64,000 nt of DNA from Streptomyces bambusae (lineage in GTDB: Bacteria; Actinomycetota; Actinomycetes; Streptomycetales; Streptomycetaceae). Positions 26,796 to 34,671 of the stretch are shown here, in pieces. The number at the start of each line of letters is the position of its first letter. Positions within the stretch are counted from its first letter, which is position 1. A model generated the notes under the pieces. The model worked only from the letters and a program-made list of their open reading frames with translations. It was not told the origin of the DNA and searched no databases. The DNA is taken from NCBI RefSeq assembly GCF_020532645.1, contig NZ_JAJAUZ010000001.1:1-64000 (forward strand), in the 5' to 3' direction. The position numbers and the translations under genes are program-made.

Positions 26796-26889
26796 CCAGG
26801 GCCGGCACGGCCATACCCCGCTCCTGCCCGCGGCCGTACCATCCCTCGCAGGAGGGCTCGCAGGGCAGGGCCGTCGGTAGGGAGCGGGT

Positions 26890-27831
26890 GTGGCCGATCA
26901 GGCGGTAGCGGAGTACCGGATCGAGGATCTGGCGCATCACAGCGGTGCGACGGTGCGGACGATCCGGGCGTACCAGGACCGTGGCCTGCTGCCGCGGCCC
27001 GAGCGCCGGGGACGTTCCAACGTGTACGGCGACACCCATCTGGCGCGGCTGCGGCAGATCGCCGATCTGCTGGACCGGGGCTACACGCTGGCGTCCATCA
27101 AGGAGCTGCTGGAGGCCTGGGACGCCGGCCGCGGGCTGGGCGGGGTCCTCGGACTGGTGGCCGAGGTGCACGGGCCGTGGACCGACGAGGAGGCGGCCCG
27201 GCTCAGCAGGGACGAGCTGGACGACCTCTTCGGCGGCACCCCCGACGACCGGGCCGTCGAGGAGGCGGTGGAGCTGGGGGTGCTGGAGCGCATGCCCGGA
27301 CGGGTGGACGAGTTCCTCGTCCCCAGTCCGACGGAGCTGGCCGTGGCCGCGGAGCTGCACGCGGCCGGGGTCCCGCTGGACGCCATCACGGGGCACCTCC
27401 GGGAGCTGCGCGGTCAGGTCGAGAACATCGCCTCCCGGTTCCTGGAGTTCACCACCGAGCACGTCTTCGCCCGCTATCTCGGTCCCGTCGAGGAGGGCTG
27501 TGCGGAGGAGACCCCGCTGACGGAGGCGGCGGCGACCGAGGCGGCCGCGATGGTGCGGCGGCTGCGGCCCTTGGCCCAGCAGACGGTGGACGCCGAGCTG
27601 GCGCGGGCCATGCGGCTGTTCGCGACCCGGCACCTCCAGCAGCACCTGGGGGCGCCGGGCCGGCCACCGGCGCCCGCGGGCCCGGCCCCGGTGGCACTGC
27701 CTGCGGAAACGGTCCGCGCGGTGCAGGAGCTGGTCGGCCCCGACCACGTCGCGGCCTTTGTCCGGGCGGCGACGGAGCGGGAGCTGCAGGCCCGCACGAT
27801 GAACGAGCTGGCCCGGCGCCGGCACCCCTGA
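26890..27831 (+). CDS. MerR family transcriptional regulator
   Basis: A protein of 313 residues with an N-terminal MerR winged helix (YRIEDLAHHSGATVRTIRAYQDRGLLP, about residues 9-35) and the second-wing region NVYGDTHLARLRQI. The long C-terminal part of about 230 residues is helical and lacks metal-binding Cys pairs, so it probably responds to an organic ligand. The GTG start at 26890 is preceded by GGAGCGG. It reads in the same direction as the hydrolase-SDR gene with a 94-base gap, so it may regulate that pair, but no MerR-type operator with 19-bp spacing was found. Confidence 0.9.
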   Translation: MADQAVAEYRIEDLAHHSGATVRTIRAYQDRGLLPRPERRGRSNVYGDTHLARLRQIADLLDRGYTLASIKELLEAWDAGRGLGGVLGLVAEVHGPWTDEEAARLSRDELDDLFGGTPDDRAVEEAVELGVLERMPGRVDEFLVPSPTELAVAAELHAAGVPLDAITGHLRELRGQVENIASRFLEFTTEHVFARYLGPVEEGCAEETPLTEAAATEAAAMVRRLRPLAQQTVDAELARAMRLFATRHLQQHLGAPGRPPAPAGPAPVALPAETVRAVQELVGPDHVAAFVRAATERELQARTMNELARRRHP

Positions 27832-27835
27832 CGAC

Positions 27836-27924
27836 TTACCCACAGCCCTCCCCCGAAGCGGTCGCACATTCGCCGACAATCCCCGGCAAATCGGCTGTGG
27901 ACAAGGTGCTACGGCTGTGGATGA
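27836..27924. promoter_or_regulatory. Second small cluster of DnaA boxes
   Basis: A perfect box on the minus strand lies at 27896-27904 (TTGTCCACA). One-mismatch boxes flank it at 27836-27844 and 27916-27924. All fall in the 94-bp gap between the convergent MerR and aquaporin genes. Confidence 0.55.
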
Positions 27925-27925
27925 A

Positions 27926-28663
27926 TCAACTGACGGCCTTGTATGTGCTGTTGAGCGGTGCCACTTCCACGGCCGGCGTCCGCTCCCGTCCGTACAGCAC
28001 GGCGGAGAGGGCGAGGCCGAGGACTCCGCCGGCGAGCTGCGCGAGTACGAAGCCGGGCAGGGAGCCGGGAGCGATGCCGGTGAAGGAGTCGCTGAAGGCC
28101 CGGCCGACGGTGCCTGCCGGGTTGGCGAAGGAGCCGGACGAGGTGAACCAGATCGCGGCGGCGATGTAGCCGGCGACGGCCGCCGGGACCAGGCGCGGGC
28201 GGCCGACCCGGCCGAGGCCCTGGATGACGAGCACGAGTCCGGCGGTGGCGACGACTTCACCGATCAGCAGGTGGCCGCCGTCGCGGGCCTGGGTGGCGAG
28301 GGCGCCGGGGCTGCGGTCGAACATGGCCTCGGCGAGCAGTGCTCCGGCGATGGCGCCGGCCGTCTGGGCAGCGGCGTACGCGACGGCTTCGCGGCCGGTC
28401 AGCCGCCCGGCGGCGGTGCGGCGCGGCCACCACGCGGTGAGGGTGACGACCGGGTTGAGGTGCGCGCCGGACAGCGGACCGAACAGGGTGATGATCAGGC
28501 CGAGGCCGATGGCGGAGGCGGCCGAATTGGCGAGCAGGGCCACCGCGGGGTCGCGCGTGAGCGCGGCCGCCTGGATTCCGGATCCGACCACGATCACGAG
28601 GAGGGCCGCGGTGCCGATGAATTCGGCGGCGGCCCGGCGCTTGAGCGAGGCGCGTGCAGGCAT
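27926..28663 (-). CDS. MIP family aquaporin-like channel
   Basis: A membrane protein of 245 residues with six helices and the two half-helix signatures: SGAHLNPVVT (first NPx) and GSFANPAGTVGR (second NPx, Ala in place of the third position). This resembles the aquaporins linked to arsenic operons in actinobacteria, which pass arsenite. No arsR, arsC or arsB gene is adjacent here, so the substrate is open. The start at 28663 (MPARASLKRRAAAEF) is supported by AGGGGGA ten bases upstream. A 14-bp tandem repeat lies in its leader. Confidence 0.9.
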   Translation of the reverse strand: MPARASLKRRAAAEFIGTAALLVIVVGSGIQAAALTRDPAVALLANSAASAIGLGLIITLFGPLSGAHLNPVVTLTAWWPRRTAAGRLTGREAVAYAAAQTAGAIAGALLAEAMFDRSPGALATQARDGGHLLIGEVVATAGLVLVIQGLGRVGRPRLVPAAVAGYIAAAIWFTSSGSFANPAGTVGRAFSDSFTGIAPGSLPGFVLAQLAGGVLGLALSAVLYGRERTPAVEVAPLNSTYKAVS

Positions 28664-28689
28664 GGGTGTCCCCCTTCGAGGTGTTCGGT

Positions 28690-28731
28690 GCAGGCGGTGC
28701 GGTGCAGGTGGTGCGGTGCAGGTGGTGCGGT
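28690..28731. repeat. 14-bp tandem repeat in the aquaporin leader
   Basis: Three copies of GCAGGTGGTGCGGT (first copy with one change) followed by a decayed fourth copy. The region starts about 27 bases before the aquaporin start codon. Confidence 0.8.
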
Positions 28732-28784
28732 GCCGGCAGTACGGGACCGGCAGCGCGGACCGACGCTCCGGGGCCGCACGCATC

Positions 28785-28815
28785 AATGGAAAATATATTC
28801 CGCATCTTGGAAGCG
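28785..28815. promoter_or_regulatory. AT-rich candidate operator/promoter between aquaporin and kptA
   Basis: GGAAAATATATTCC is an imperfect palindrome in a distinctly AT-rich patch of the divergent intergenic region. It could hold the -10 element of the aquaporin gene and a repressor site. Not matched to a known regulator. Confidence 0.4.
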
Positions 28816-28890
28816 TGGTAGAGGGGTGTCCCGCCCCGAACCGCCGAAAAACCGTGGTGGAGAGAACCACCAGCCGGGCACGCTGGCCCC

Positions 28891-29430
28891 ATGGACGAAA
28901 GACGCACCGTCAAGGTGTCGAAATATGTCTCGAAGCACCTGCGCCACCAGCCGGAACGCATCGGACTGGCGCTCGATTCACAGGGCTGGGTGGAGATCGA
29001 CGCACTGATCGCCGCGGCGGCGGCCCACGGCTTCGCCTTCAGCCGGGCCGAACTCGACCACGTCGTCGCCACCAACGACAAGAAGCGGTTCGCCGTCGAG
29101 GGCACCAGGATCCGGGCCAGCCAGGGCCACACCGTCGCCGTCGACCTCGGCCTGCCCCAGGCCGAACCGCCCGCGTACCTCTACCACGGCACCGTCGCGA
29201 GCGCCCTCGCCCCGATCCGCACCGAGGGCCTGCTCCCGATGCGGCGCCACCACGTCCACCTGTCGCCCGACCGGGAGACCGCCACCCGCGTCGGCGCCCG
29301 GCGCGGCCGCCCGGTCGTGCTGAGCGTCGACGCCGGGGCCATGCACCGGGACGGCCACGTGTTCCGCCTCAGCGCGAACGGCGTGTGGCTGGTGGACGCC
29401 GTCCCGCCGGAGTACCTGCGCCTGCCCTGA
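28891..29430 (+). CDS. kptA: RNA 2'-phosphotransferase (KptA/Tpt1)
   Basis: A protein of 179 residues of the Tpt1/KptA family, which transfers an internal RNA 2'-phosphate to NAD+. The winged N-terminal lobe contains SKYVSKHLRHQPERIGL. The active-site residues appear in RIRASQGHT, LYHGT and HHVHLSPDRETA, so the Arg-His-Arg-Arg catalytic set seems intact. Bacteria lack the tRNA splicing pathway that needs this enzyme in fungi; ADP-ribosylation or capping of RNA ends has been proposed for bacterial members. It is divergent from the aquaporin gene and has no obvious partner. Confidence 0.94.
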   Translation: MDERRTVKVSKYVSKHLRHQPERIGLALDSQGWVEIDALIAAAAAHGFAFSRAELDHVVATNDKKRFAVEGTRIRASQGHTVAVDLGLPQAEPPAYLYHGTVASALAPIRTEGLLPMRRHHVHLSPDRETATRVGARRGRPVVLSVDAGAMHRDGHVFRLSANGVWLVDAVPPEYLRLP

Positions 29431-29604
29431 CGGGAGGCGCAGGGCCGTCGGCCCGCGCGCAGGAACGCGCTGGTCGAGACCCGCCCGACCATCTTCGGCG
29501 CCGCCCCCTGCCGGGGCTACCTACCGGCTCACAGGTTCTGGTTCGGTGAGCGGCACGCTTTCCTCACTCCTGTCGGTTTGACGCCTTCGGGAAGGGGGCC
29601 TCCC

Positions 29605-30846
29605 ATGCGGAGGAGATGGCCGCTGGCCGTGATGCTCGCCTGCGCGGGACTGTTGGGGAACAGCACCGTGGCCGCACACGCGAACGAGAGGGCTCAGGAC
29701 GGACGCACGGTTCAGTGGCGGGTGGATCTGGACGCGCCCGCCGCCGAGCAGAGCAACGTGGCCCACACCGGCAGCGGGCTGACCCTGGCAAGCGGTGTCC
29801 CGGTGACGCGGCGGCTCACCCGGCCGGCTGCCCCTCGCGGGACCTACACCGCGCCGGAGACAAAGGTCGACCGGTGGGTGTCGGCGGTACGGATCGAAGC
29901 CCGCACCCGGGCACCGCGCGGCACCACCGCCCTGGTGGAGGTACGCGGCCGGGACGCGGCGGGGGCGTGGACGCAGTGGCGGGAGGCCGGCTCGGACGGG
30001 CGGACCCGGCTGCCGCGGCCGGTGGCGTCCCTGCAGACGCGCGTGAGCCTGGAGGGCCGGGCTGACGGCACGGCGCCCAGCGTCTCGGGAGTGACCTTGG
30101 CCCCCTGGGACAGTCCTGCCGAGGTGGCGACGGCATCCCCGGCCACCGCGTCCGCGACGTACCGACTGTTCGCCACCCGTGAGGGGCTGGTGGGAGGAAC
30201 CACCGCCAACGGGCATGTGATCAAACCCCGCGACCACTTCGTCGCGTTGCCGTCACGGCGGATGCTCGCCTCCGACGGCGGCCGCGAATACACCGTCCGC
30301 GTCTGTAACGGCACCCGGTGCGAGACGGCGCCCGTCTGGGACGTGGGTCCCTGGAACACCAGGGACGATTACTGGAGTCCGCCGTCGGTCCGGCAGTCGT
30401 GGAACGACCTGCCGCAGGGGAAGCCGGAAGCACAGGCCGCGTACGAGAACGGCTACAACGGGGGCCGTGACGAGTTCGGCCGGCAGGTGGCCAACCCGGC
30501 AGGCATCGACCTGGCCGACGGCACCTTCTGGGACGGCCTCGGCATGACAGACAACGGCTGGGTGAACGTCACCTTCCAGCCGAGCGGTGACACCGGAACC
30601 ACCGTCACCGCCTGGGCAGACGCCAACGTCCGCTCGTGCGCCTGGCGCTCCTGCGGCATCGTCAGCAAGGTCTACGCCAACTCTTCCTATCCCGCTGAGT
30701 GCTGGATCAAGGGTGAGCAGGTCACGGCGGAGGGTGTCACCAACGACAAGTGGGTACGCCTCCCGCTCGCCACCGGCGGGACCGGGTACGTCAGCGGGAT
30801 CTACCTCAAGGGTGACGCGACGGGTGGAGTGACCACCCCATGCTGA
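29605..30846 (+). CDS. Secreted protein with double-psi beta-barrel-like and SH3-like domains
   Basis: A protein of 413 residues. A signal peptide (MRRRWPLAVMLACAGLLGNS) precedes a beta-rich region (about 30-180), a barrel-like region (about 180-300) containing RVCNGTRCETAPVWDVGPWN, and a C-terminal SH3-like region (about 335-413) with NVRSCAWRSCG and GYVSGIYLKG. The DVGPWN segment is typical of actinobacterial secreted proteins related to RlpA. A role at the cell wall is likely but unproven. The start ATG 29605 has GGAAGGGGG upstream. It overlaps the next gene by seven bases. Its C-terminal domain resembles that of the kinase encoded 2.4 kb downstream. Confidence 0.85.
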   Translation: MRRRWPLAVMLACAGLLGNSTVAAHANERAQDGRTVQWRVDLDAPAAEQSNVAHTGSGLTLASGVPVTRRLTRPAAPRGTYTAPETKVDRWVSAVRIEARTRAPRGTTALVEVRGRDAAGAWTQWREAGSDGRTRLPRPVASLQTRVSLEGRADGTAPSVSGVTLAPWDSPAEVATASPATASATYRLFATREGLVGGTTANGHVIKPRDHFVALPSRRMLASDGGREYTVRVCNGTRCETAPVWDVGPWNTRDDYWSPPSVRQSWNDLPQGKPEAQAAYENGYNGGRDEFGRQVANPAGIDLADGTFWDGLGMTDNGWVNVTFQPSGDTGTTVTAWADANVRSCAWRSCGIVSKVYANSSYPAECWIKGEQVTAEGVTNDKWVRLPLATGGTGYVSGIYLKGDATGGVTTPC

Positions 30847-31787
30847 TCGGCACCCGACGGACCCGGGTGATCGCGGGCTCCTTCGCGGCTTCCACCGTCC
30901 TGCTCGTCTCGGCGGCGTGGGCGGAGCTCGCAGGAGGAGACGCCCGGATGGAGCATCCGGTGCGCGAGATCACCACCGCCGAGCGGGAACTGCTGCAGAC
31001 CGCTGAACAAATGCTGGTGCAGTCCTGCATGCAGCAGCAGGGATTCCGTTATTGGCCCGTCGACCGTCATCCAATCCCCGAGTACCGGGAATTCCCCTAC
31101 GTCGTCGACGACGTGAACTGGGCGCGGACATACGGCTACGGTGCGGAACTGGAGCGCCGCATGAAGGAAATGGATGCGTCGAGTCCCAACAAGAAGTACG
31201 TCGCCGCACTCACCCCTGACCGCCGACGGCAATGGCTGCAGACCTACCACGGCAGCGGTTCCGGGTGGCTGAAGGCGAAACTGCCCCGGGGAGGGGTCCT
31301 GAGCCACAGTGACGCCGGCTGTGCCTCGAAGGCCCAACGCCTTCTGTACCAAGATCTGCAGGGCTGGTACCAAGCAAGAGAATCAGCCATCGATCGCAAG
31401 GGCCTGAAGCAGGACCGGGTCGTTGCCGACGACCGGTTCGCGGCATCCACCGAGCAGTGGGCCCGGTGCATGCGGCGCTCAGGCCATGCCTACACGTCTC
31501 CGGCCGACATACGTGAGGCGCTGGAGAAGACGAGCCTGCGGACAGAGCCGAAGCAGCAGGTCACGCTCGCCGTCGCCGAGGCCGTCTGCGCCGAGGAAAG
31601 CGGACTGGCCCGGACCAGCCGGAAATTGGACCGCCACTATGCCGAGGTGCTTGCCGGCCAGTACCGGGCTGACACCGACCTCAAGCTGAGGCTTGAGCGC
31701 GAAGCGCTTCCTCGGGCCCAGGAAATGGTGCGTCAGGCCACAGATTCCGGCCTGTCACCAGAAAGATCGCCCTCGTCATCTCCGTGA
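30840..31787 (+). CDS. Secreted hypothetical protein with four conserved-looking Cys
   Basis: A protein of 315 residues that I do not recognise. A signal peptide or anchor spans MLIGTRRTRVIAGSFAASTV and the following Ala-rich stretch. The mature part is helical and charged, with cysteines in QSCMQQQGF, DAGCASKAQ, WARCMRRSG and AVCAEES, spaced as if they form two disulphides. It begins inside the last codons of the upstream gene and is thus translationally coupled with it. Codon use looks less GC-biased than in the flanking genes. It may be an extracellular sensor or effector; there is no basis for a specific function. Confidence 0.78.
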   Translation: MLIGTRRTRVIAGSFAASTVLLVSAAWAELAGGDARMEHPVREITTAERELLQTAEQMLVQSCMQQQGFRYWPVDRHPIPEYREFPYVVDDVNWARTYGYGAELERRMKEMDASSPNKKYVAALTPDRRRQWLQTYHGSGSGWLKAKLPRGGVLSHSDAGCASKAQRLLYQDLQGWYQARESAIDRKGLKQDRVVADDRFAASTEQWARCMRRSGHAYTSPADIREALEKTSLRTEPKQQVTLAVAEAVCAEESGLARTSRKLDRHYAEVLAGQYRADTDLKLRLEREALPRAQEMVRQATDSGLSPERSPSSSP

Positions 31788-31818
31788 CTTGGGCATCACT
31801 TCACAGAAGGAGTTCAGC

Positions 31819-32304
31819 ATGGGCAAATTCCGAATCGTCCTGACCGGCGCCGTCGCCGCGGGAATGATCAGTGTGACCCCTGTGGTCGCCCAGGCGGATA
31901 CAGCCACTCGGCCTTCCGCCGTGGAAGCTCCGCAGCCCTTCAGCGCCCTCGCCGACGGCTTCCTCTATGCCTCCGCCGAGCCTTACGGGCAGGGGGCGTA
32001 CTGCAGGTGGCTGAACAATTCCGAGGACTGGGGCGTGTGCACGGACGCAGCAGGCAACTCGCGCAACATGAAGAACGAAGCCTCCCAGATGTGGAACAAC
32101 GGCGTCCCCGGCCCGTACGACGACGTAAAGGTGTTCTGGGATACCTCACACGCGGGAGCCTGGCGGTGCCTGACGAACGGTTCCCACTGGGACAACCTCC
32201 CGCTGGGACGTGAGACATTCAACGGCGGCGGTTCATCCGCCCGGGGCTACGGCCAGTCACTCAACAACAACGTCGCATCCCACATGTGGGTCGACAACTG
32301 CTGA
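31819..32304 (+). CDS. Secreted peptidase inhibitor family I36-like protein
   Basis: A small exported protein of 161 residues. The signal peptide ends near VAQADT. The mature domain has GAYCRWLNNSEDWGVCTD, an RNMKNEASQMWNNG segment and a C-terminal MWVDNC. These fit the beta/gamma-crystallin-like family I36 of Streptomyces metalloproteinase inhibitors as I know it. Whether it inhibits a protease is inference. The ATG at 31819 follows AGAAGGAGTTC. It is the third gene of the secreted block and is closed by a perfect 14-bp hairpin. Confidence 0.8.
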   Translation: MGKFRIVLTGAVAAGMISVTPVVAQADTATRPSAVEAPQPFSALADGFLYASAEPYGQGAYCRWLNNSEDWGVCTDAAGNSRNMKNEASQMWNNGVPGPYDDVKVFWDTSHAGAWRCLTNGSHWDNLPLGRETFNGGGSSARGYGQSLNNNVASHMWVDNC

Positions 32305-32348
32305 GAGCCCTCTCGCACTCAGCCGTGATCCCTTCGGCACATTGACCG

Positions 32349-32382
32349 CAGTGGCGCACCGGCACAAACCGGTGCGCCACTG
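32349..32382 (+). terminator. Perfect 14-bp terminator after the I36-like gene
   Basis: CAGTGGCGCACCGG pairs exactly with CCGGTGCGCCACTG around the loop CACAAA. It separates the three secreted-protein genes from the FHA-kinase pair. Confidence 0.9.
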
Positions 32383-32444
32383 GCGAGTTTCCCCATCCTG
32401 CTCGCGTGCCAACACGTGTTAGCGTGCGCCCGTTAGTCGGGGGC

Positions 32445-33215
32445 ATGGGGGATGACGTGACGATCGTTGTGCATGTGCCGGCAGGCAGTGGAGCCGCGCA
32501 GATCACCACCGAGATCGGGCCGGGGGACGCGCTGCGTTTTGGCCGGGGGGCGCCGGACACCCCCGTGGACCTCGTCCTCGACGATCCGGCCGTTCCGCGA
32601 CTGGCCGGAGAGATCCGGGCGACCGAGGACCACTGGAAGCTGAGCAACTTCAGCGCAACGCAGAGCTACCTGGTCGAGAACCCGGAGGGCGCGGGCGAGT
32701 ACGTACGCGTCGCCCCCCGTCGGCTCGGCGCACCCGTGCCGTTCGAGTTCTCCCGGATCGTGCTGCCGACGCGCACCGGGCCGCCTGTGTCCGTCCAGGT
32801 CTTCGCCCCCTCGCACAGCTACGGCGAGGCAGCCGACTTCGCCCGGCTCGGCGGAGCGGCCACCCTGGTGGCCTTCTCCCTGGACGAGTCCGCCACCTAC
32901 TTCCTGGTGCTGGTCGCCCTGTGCGAACCCCGCCTGCGCGATCTGTCGACAGCTGCCGTCCCCACCACACCCCAGATCACCGCGAGACTGCGCCGGCATC
33001 CCGCGTGCCGGGACCTGACCGAACAGGCCGTCAGTTTCCATGTCGACTACCTGGCGCGGAACAAGCTGCGCGTCAAGAACAACGACGACGCCCCCGGGCG
33101 ACGCATGGACGGGCGCCGCGAGGCGCTGGTCTCGCTCGCGCTCCGCTTCGGACTGGTGCGCGAAGAGCACCTGGCCCTCCTCCCGGCCCGTACGGCCGGC
33201 GCGGGTGTGTCATGA
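32445..33215 (+). CDS. FHA-like protein with C-terminal winged-helix-type domain
   Basis: A cytoplasmic protein of 256 residues. The N-terminal 100 residues read as a forkhead-associated fold: RFGRGAPDTPVDLVLDDPAV is the GR strand pair and NFSATQSYLVEN the later loop. The pThr-binding SxxH is not present (PRLAG instead), so phosphopeptide binding may be altered. The C-terminal part (about 175-250; CRDLTEQAVSFHVDYLARN) looks like a winged helix. Start choices are ATG 32445 or GTG 32457, the latter with better ribosome binding site spacing. It overlaps the kinase start by four bases (ATGA), so the two are made as a pair. Confidence 0.82.
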   Translation: MGDDVTIVVHVPAGSGAAQITTEIGPGDALRFGRGAPDTPVDLVLDDPAVPRLAGEIRATEDHWKLSNFSATQSYLVENPEGAGEYVRVAPRRLGAPVPFEFSRIVLPTRTGPPVSVQVFAPSHSYGEAADFARLGGAATLVAFSLDESATYFLVLVALCEPRLRDLSTAAVPTTPQITARLRRHPACRDLTEQAVSFHVDYLARNKLRVKNNDDAPGRRMDGRREALVSLALRFGLVREEHLALLPARTAGAGVS

Positions 33216-34579
33216 GCCTTGCCCATGCGATGGAGGTGCCCGTCGGCTACCTGGTGGGCGACTGGGAGGTGACGGAACCGATAGCGGCGGGCAGTTGGGG
33301 CAGCGTGTACGCGGCCCGCCACCGCGGACCGGCCGGCGGGGGAAGCCCTGCCGAGGCGGCTCTGAAGTTCCTCTCCACGGCGGGGCTCGCGCCGCGCCAG
33401 GCCCGGCAACTGGCCGAGAGCGCACAGCGCGAGGTCGCCTTCAGCCAGGAGGCCTCCCACCCCCATCTGATCCGCGTGTACGAGACGATCGAGGTCCGCG
33501 ACAGCGACCGTGAGGAGCTCGACGGCGCCGTCGTCCTGGTCATGGAGCGGGCCGAGCGCAGCCTGCTCGACCTCCTCCACGACGCCGGCGGACCGACGGC
33601 CGGCCCCGTACCGGACGCCGGTCCGCTGCTGACGCAGATCTGCGAGGCCCTCGTCCATCTGCACGACTCCGGATGGGTGCACGGTGATCTCAAGCCGGGC
33701 AACGTCCTCCTGATGCCGGATGGTTCGGTACGTCTCGCGGACTTCGGGCTCGCCACCCGGATCGAAGGCACCCACGGCTACGGTCCGCCGATGGGCTCGC
33801 CCGACTATCTCCCGCCCGAGCGCAATACGGAGCCGCTCAGCGAGCGAGGTGTCGCCGTCCGGCCGAGCCTCGATGTCTGGGCCCTGGGTGTGACCGCCCA
33901 TCAGCTTCTCTCCGGCGGTCGACTGCCCTTCCCCGGCGCCACGGCCGCTGCCCGAGCCGCCGCGCTCCACGAGTACAGCACCGGCCGCGCGGAACTACGG
34001 CTCAGCCCCGAGCTCCCGGACTGCTGGCGCGCGATCATCGAGGACTGCCTCGCTGCGGAAACGGAGCGCAAGCCCCGCCCCACCGTCCAGGACCTGCTGC
34101 CGCGTTTCAAGGCGGCCGTCGCCGCCCACCCGCGGGCCAGGGCGCGGCGGCACAGACGACGGATGCTCGTCACCCTGGTGGGTACGGGCACGGCGACCGC
34201 CGCGGTGTGCGGCTACGTGTTCGCCCTGCCGCACTTCTCCGGCACCGCCGGCGCCTCGGGCGTCGACATCCGCGTGTACAACGTGGAGAAGGGATGCCTC
34301 GGCAACACCGAACGGCTCACCAACTGCCGCCTGGGGCTCGCTCGGGATCCCGGCAAGCCCTACGAGGTGAGCAACGTGCTTGACCAGCGCGTCTGGCACG
34401 GGGACACCCTCGTCGCGGACTGCGTCGTCTACGGCGCCACACGCATCGCGGACGAGTACGGCGTGGGTTCCACGAACTGGTACCGCGTGAAGGTCCCCGG
34501 CGGCGAGGGCTACGGCTGGCTGTCGGCCGTACGCACCCGCGACGTGCCTGCCGTCCCGGAGTGCGAGCGCCCTGCCTGA
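33212..34579 (+). CDS. Transmembrane Ser/Thr protein kinase with SH3-like ectodomain
   Basis: A Hanks-type kinase of 455 residues. The Gly-rich loop is IAAGSWGSVYAAR (about 24-36), the Lys is in AALKFLST, the catalytic loop is HGDLKPGN (HGD rather than HRD) and the metal-binding DFG is in LADFGLAT; GSPDYLPPE marks the activation segment end. A basic stretch precedes one membrane helix (about 316-338). The ectodomain (about 340-455) has four Cys and an SH3-like pattern WYRVKVPGGEGYGWLSAV. It is the kinase half of the FHA pair and probably senses something outside the cell. There are no PASTA repeats. Confidence 0.93.
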   Translation: MSLAHAMEVPVGYLVGDWEVTEPIAAGSWGSVYAARHRGPAGGGSPAEAALKFLSTAGLAPRQARQLAESAQREVAFSQEASHPHLIRVYETIEVRDSDREELDGAVVLVMERAERSLLDLLHDAGGPTAGPVPDAGPLLTQICEALVHLHDSGWVHGDLKPGNVLLMPDGSVRLADFGLATRIEGTHGYGPPMGSPDYLPPERNTEPLSERGVAVRPSLDVWALGVTAHQLLSGGRLPFPGATAAARAAALHEYSTGRAELRLSPELPDCWRAIIEDCLAAETERKPRPTVQDLLPRFKAAVAAHPRARARRHRRRMLVTLVGTGTATAAVCGYVFALPHFSGTAGASGVDIRVYNVEKGCLGNTERLTNCRLGLARDPGKPYEVSNVLDQRVWHGDTLVADCVVYGATRIADEYGVGSTNWYRVKVPGGEGYGWLSAVRTRDVPAVPECERPA

Positions 34580-34659
34580 GAGGTCCAGCGGCCGATCGGG
34601 TACGAGGCCGCAGTGACGCCGGGTGCGCCTGACTCGGCGGAGTCCCTCGGGCCTCGTTC

Positions 34660-34665
34660 TAAGCT
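34660..34665 (+). promoter_or_regulatory. -10 hexamer TAAGCT of the LLM oxidoreductase gene (leaderless)
   Basis: TAAGCT ends seven bases before the A of the ATG at 34672; no separate ribosome binding site precedes it. Confidence 0.5.
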
Positions 34666-34671
34666 CGGGGC

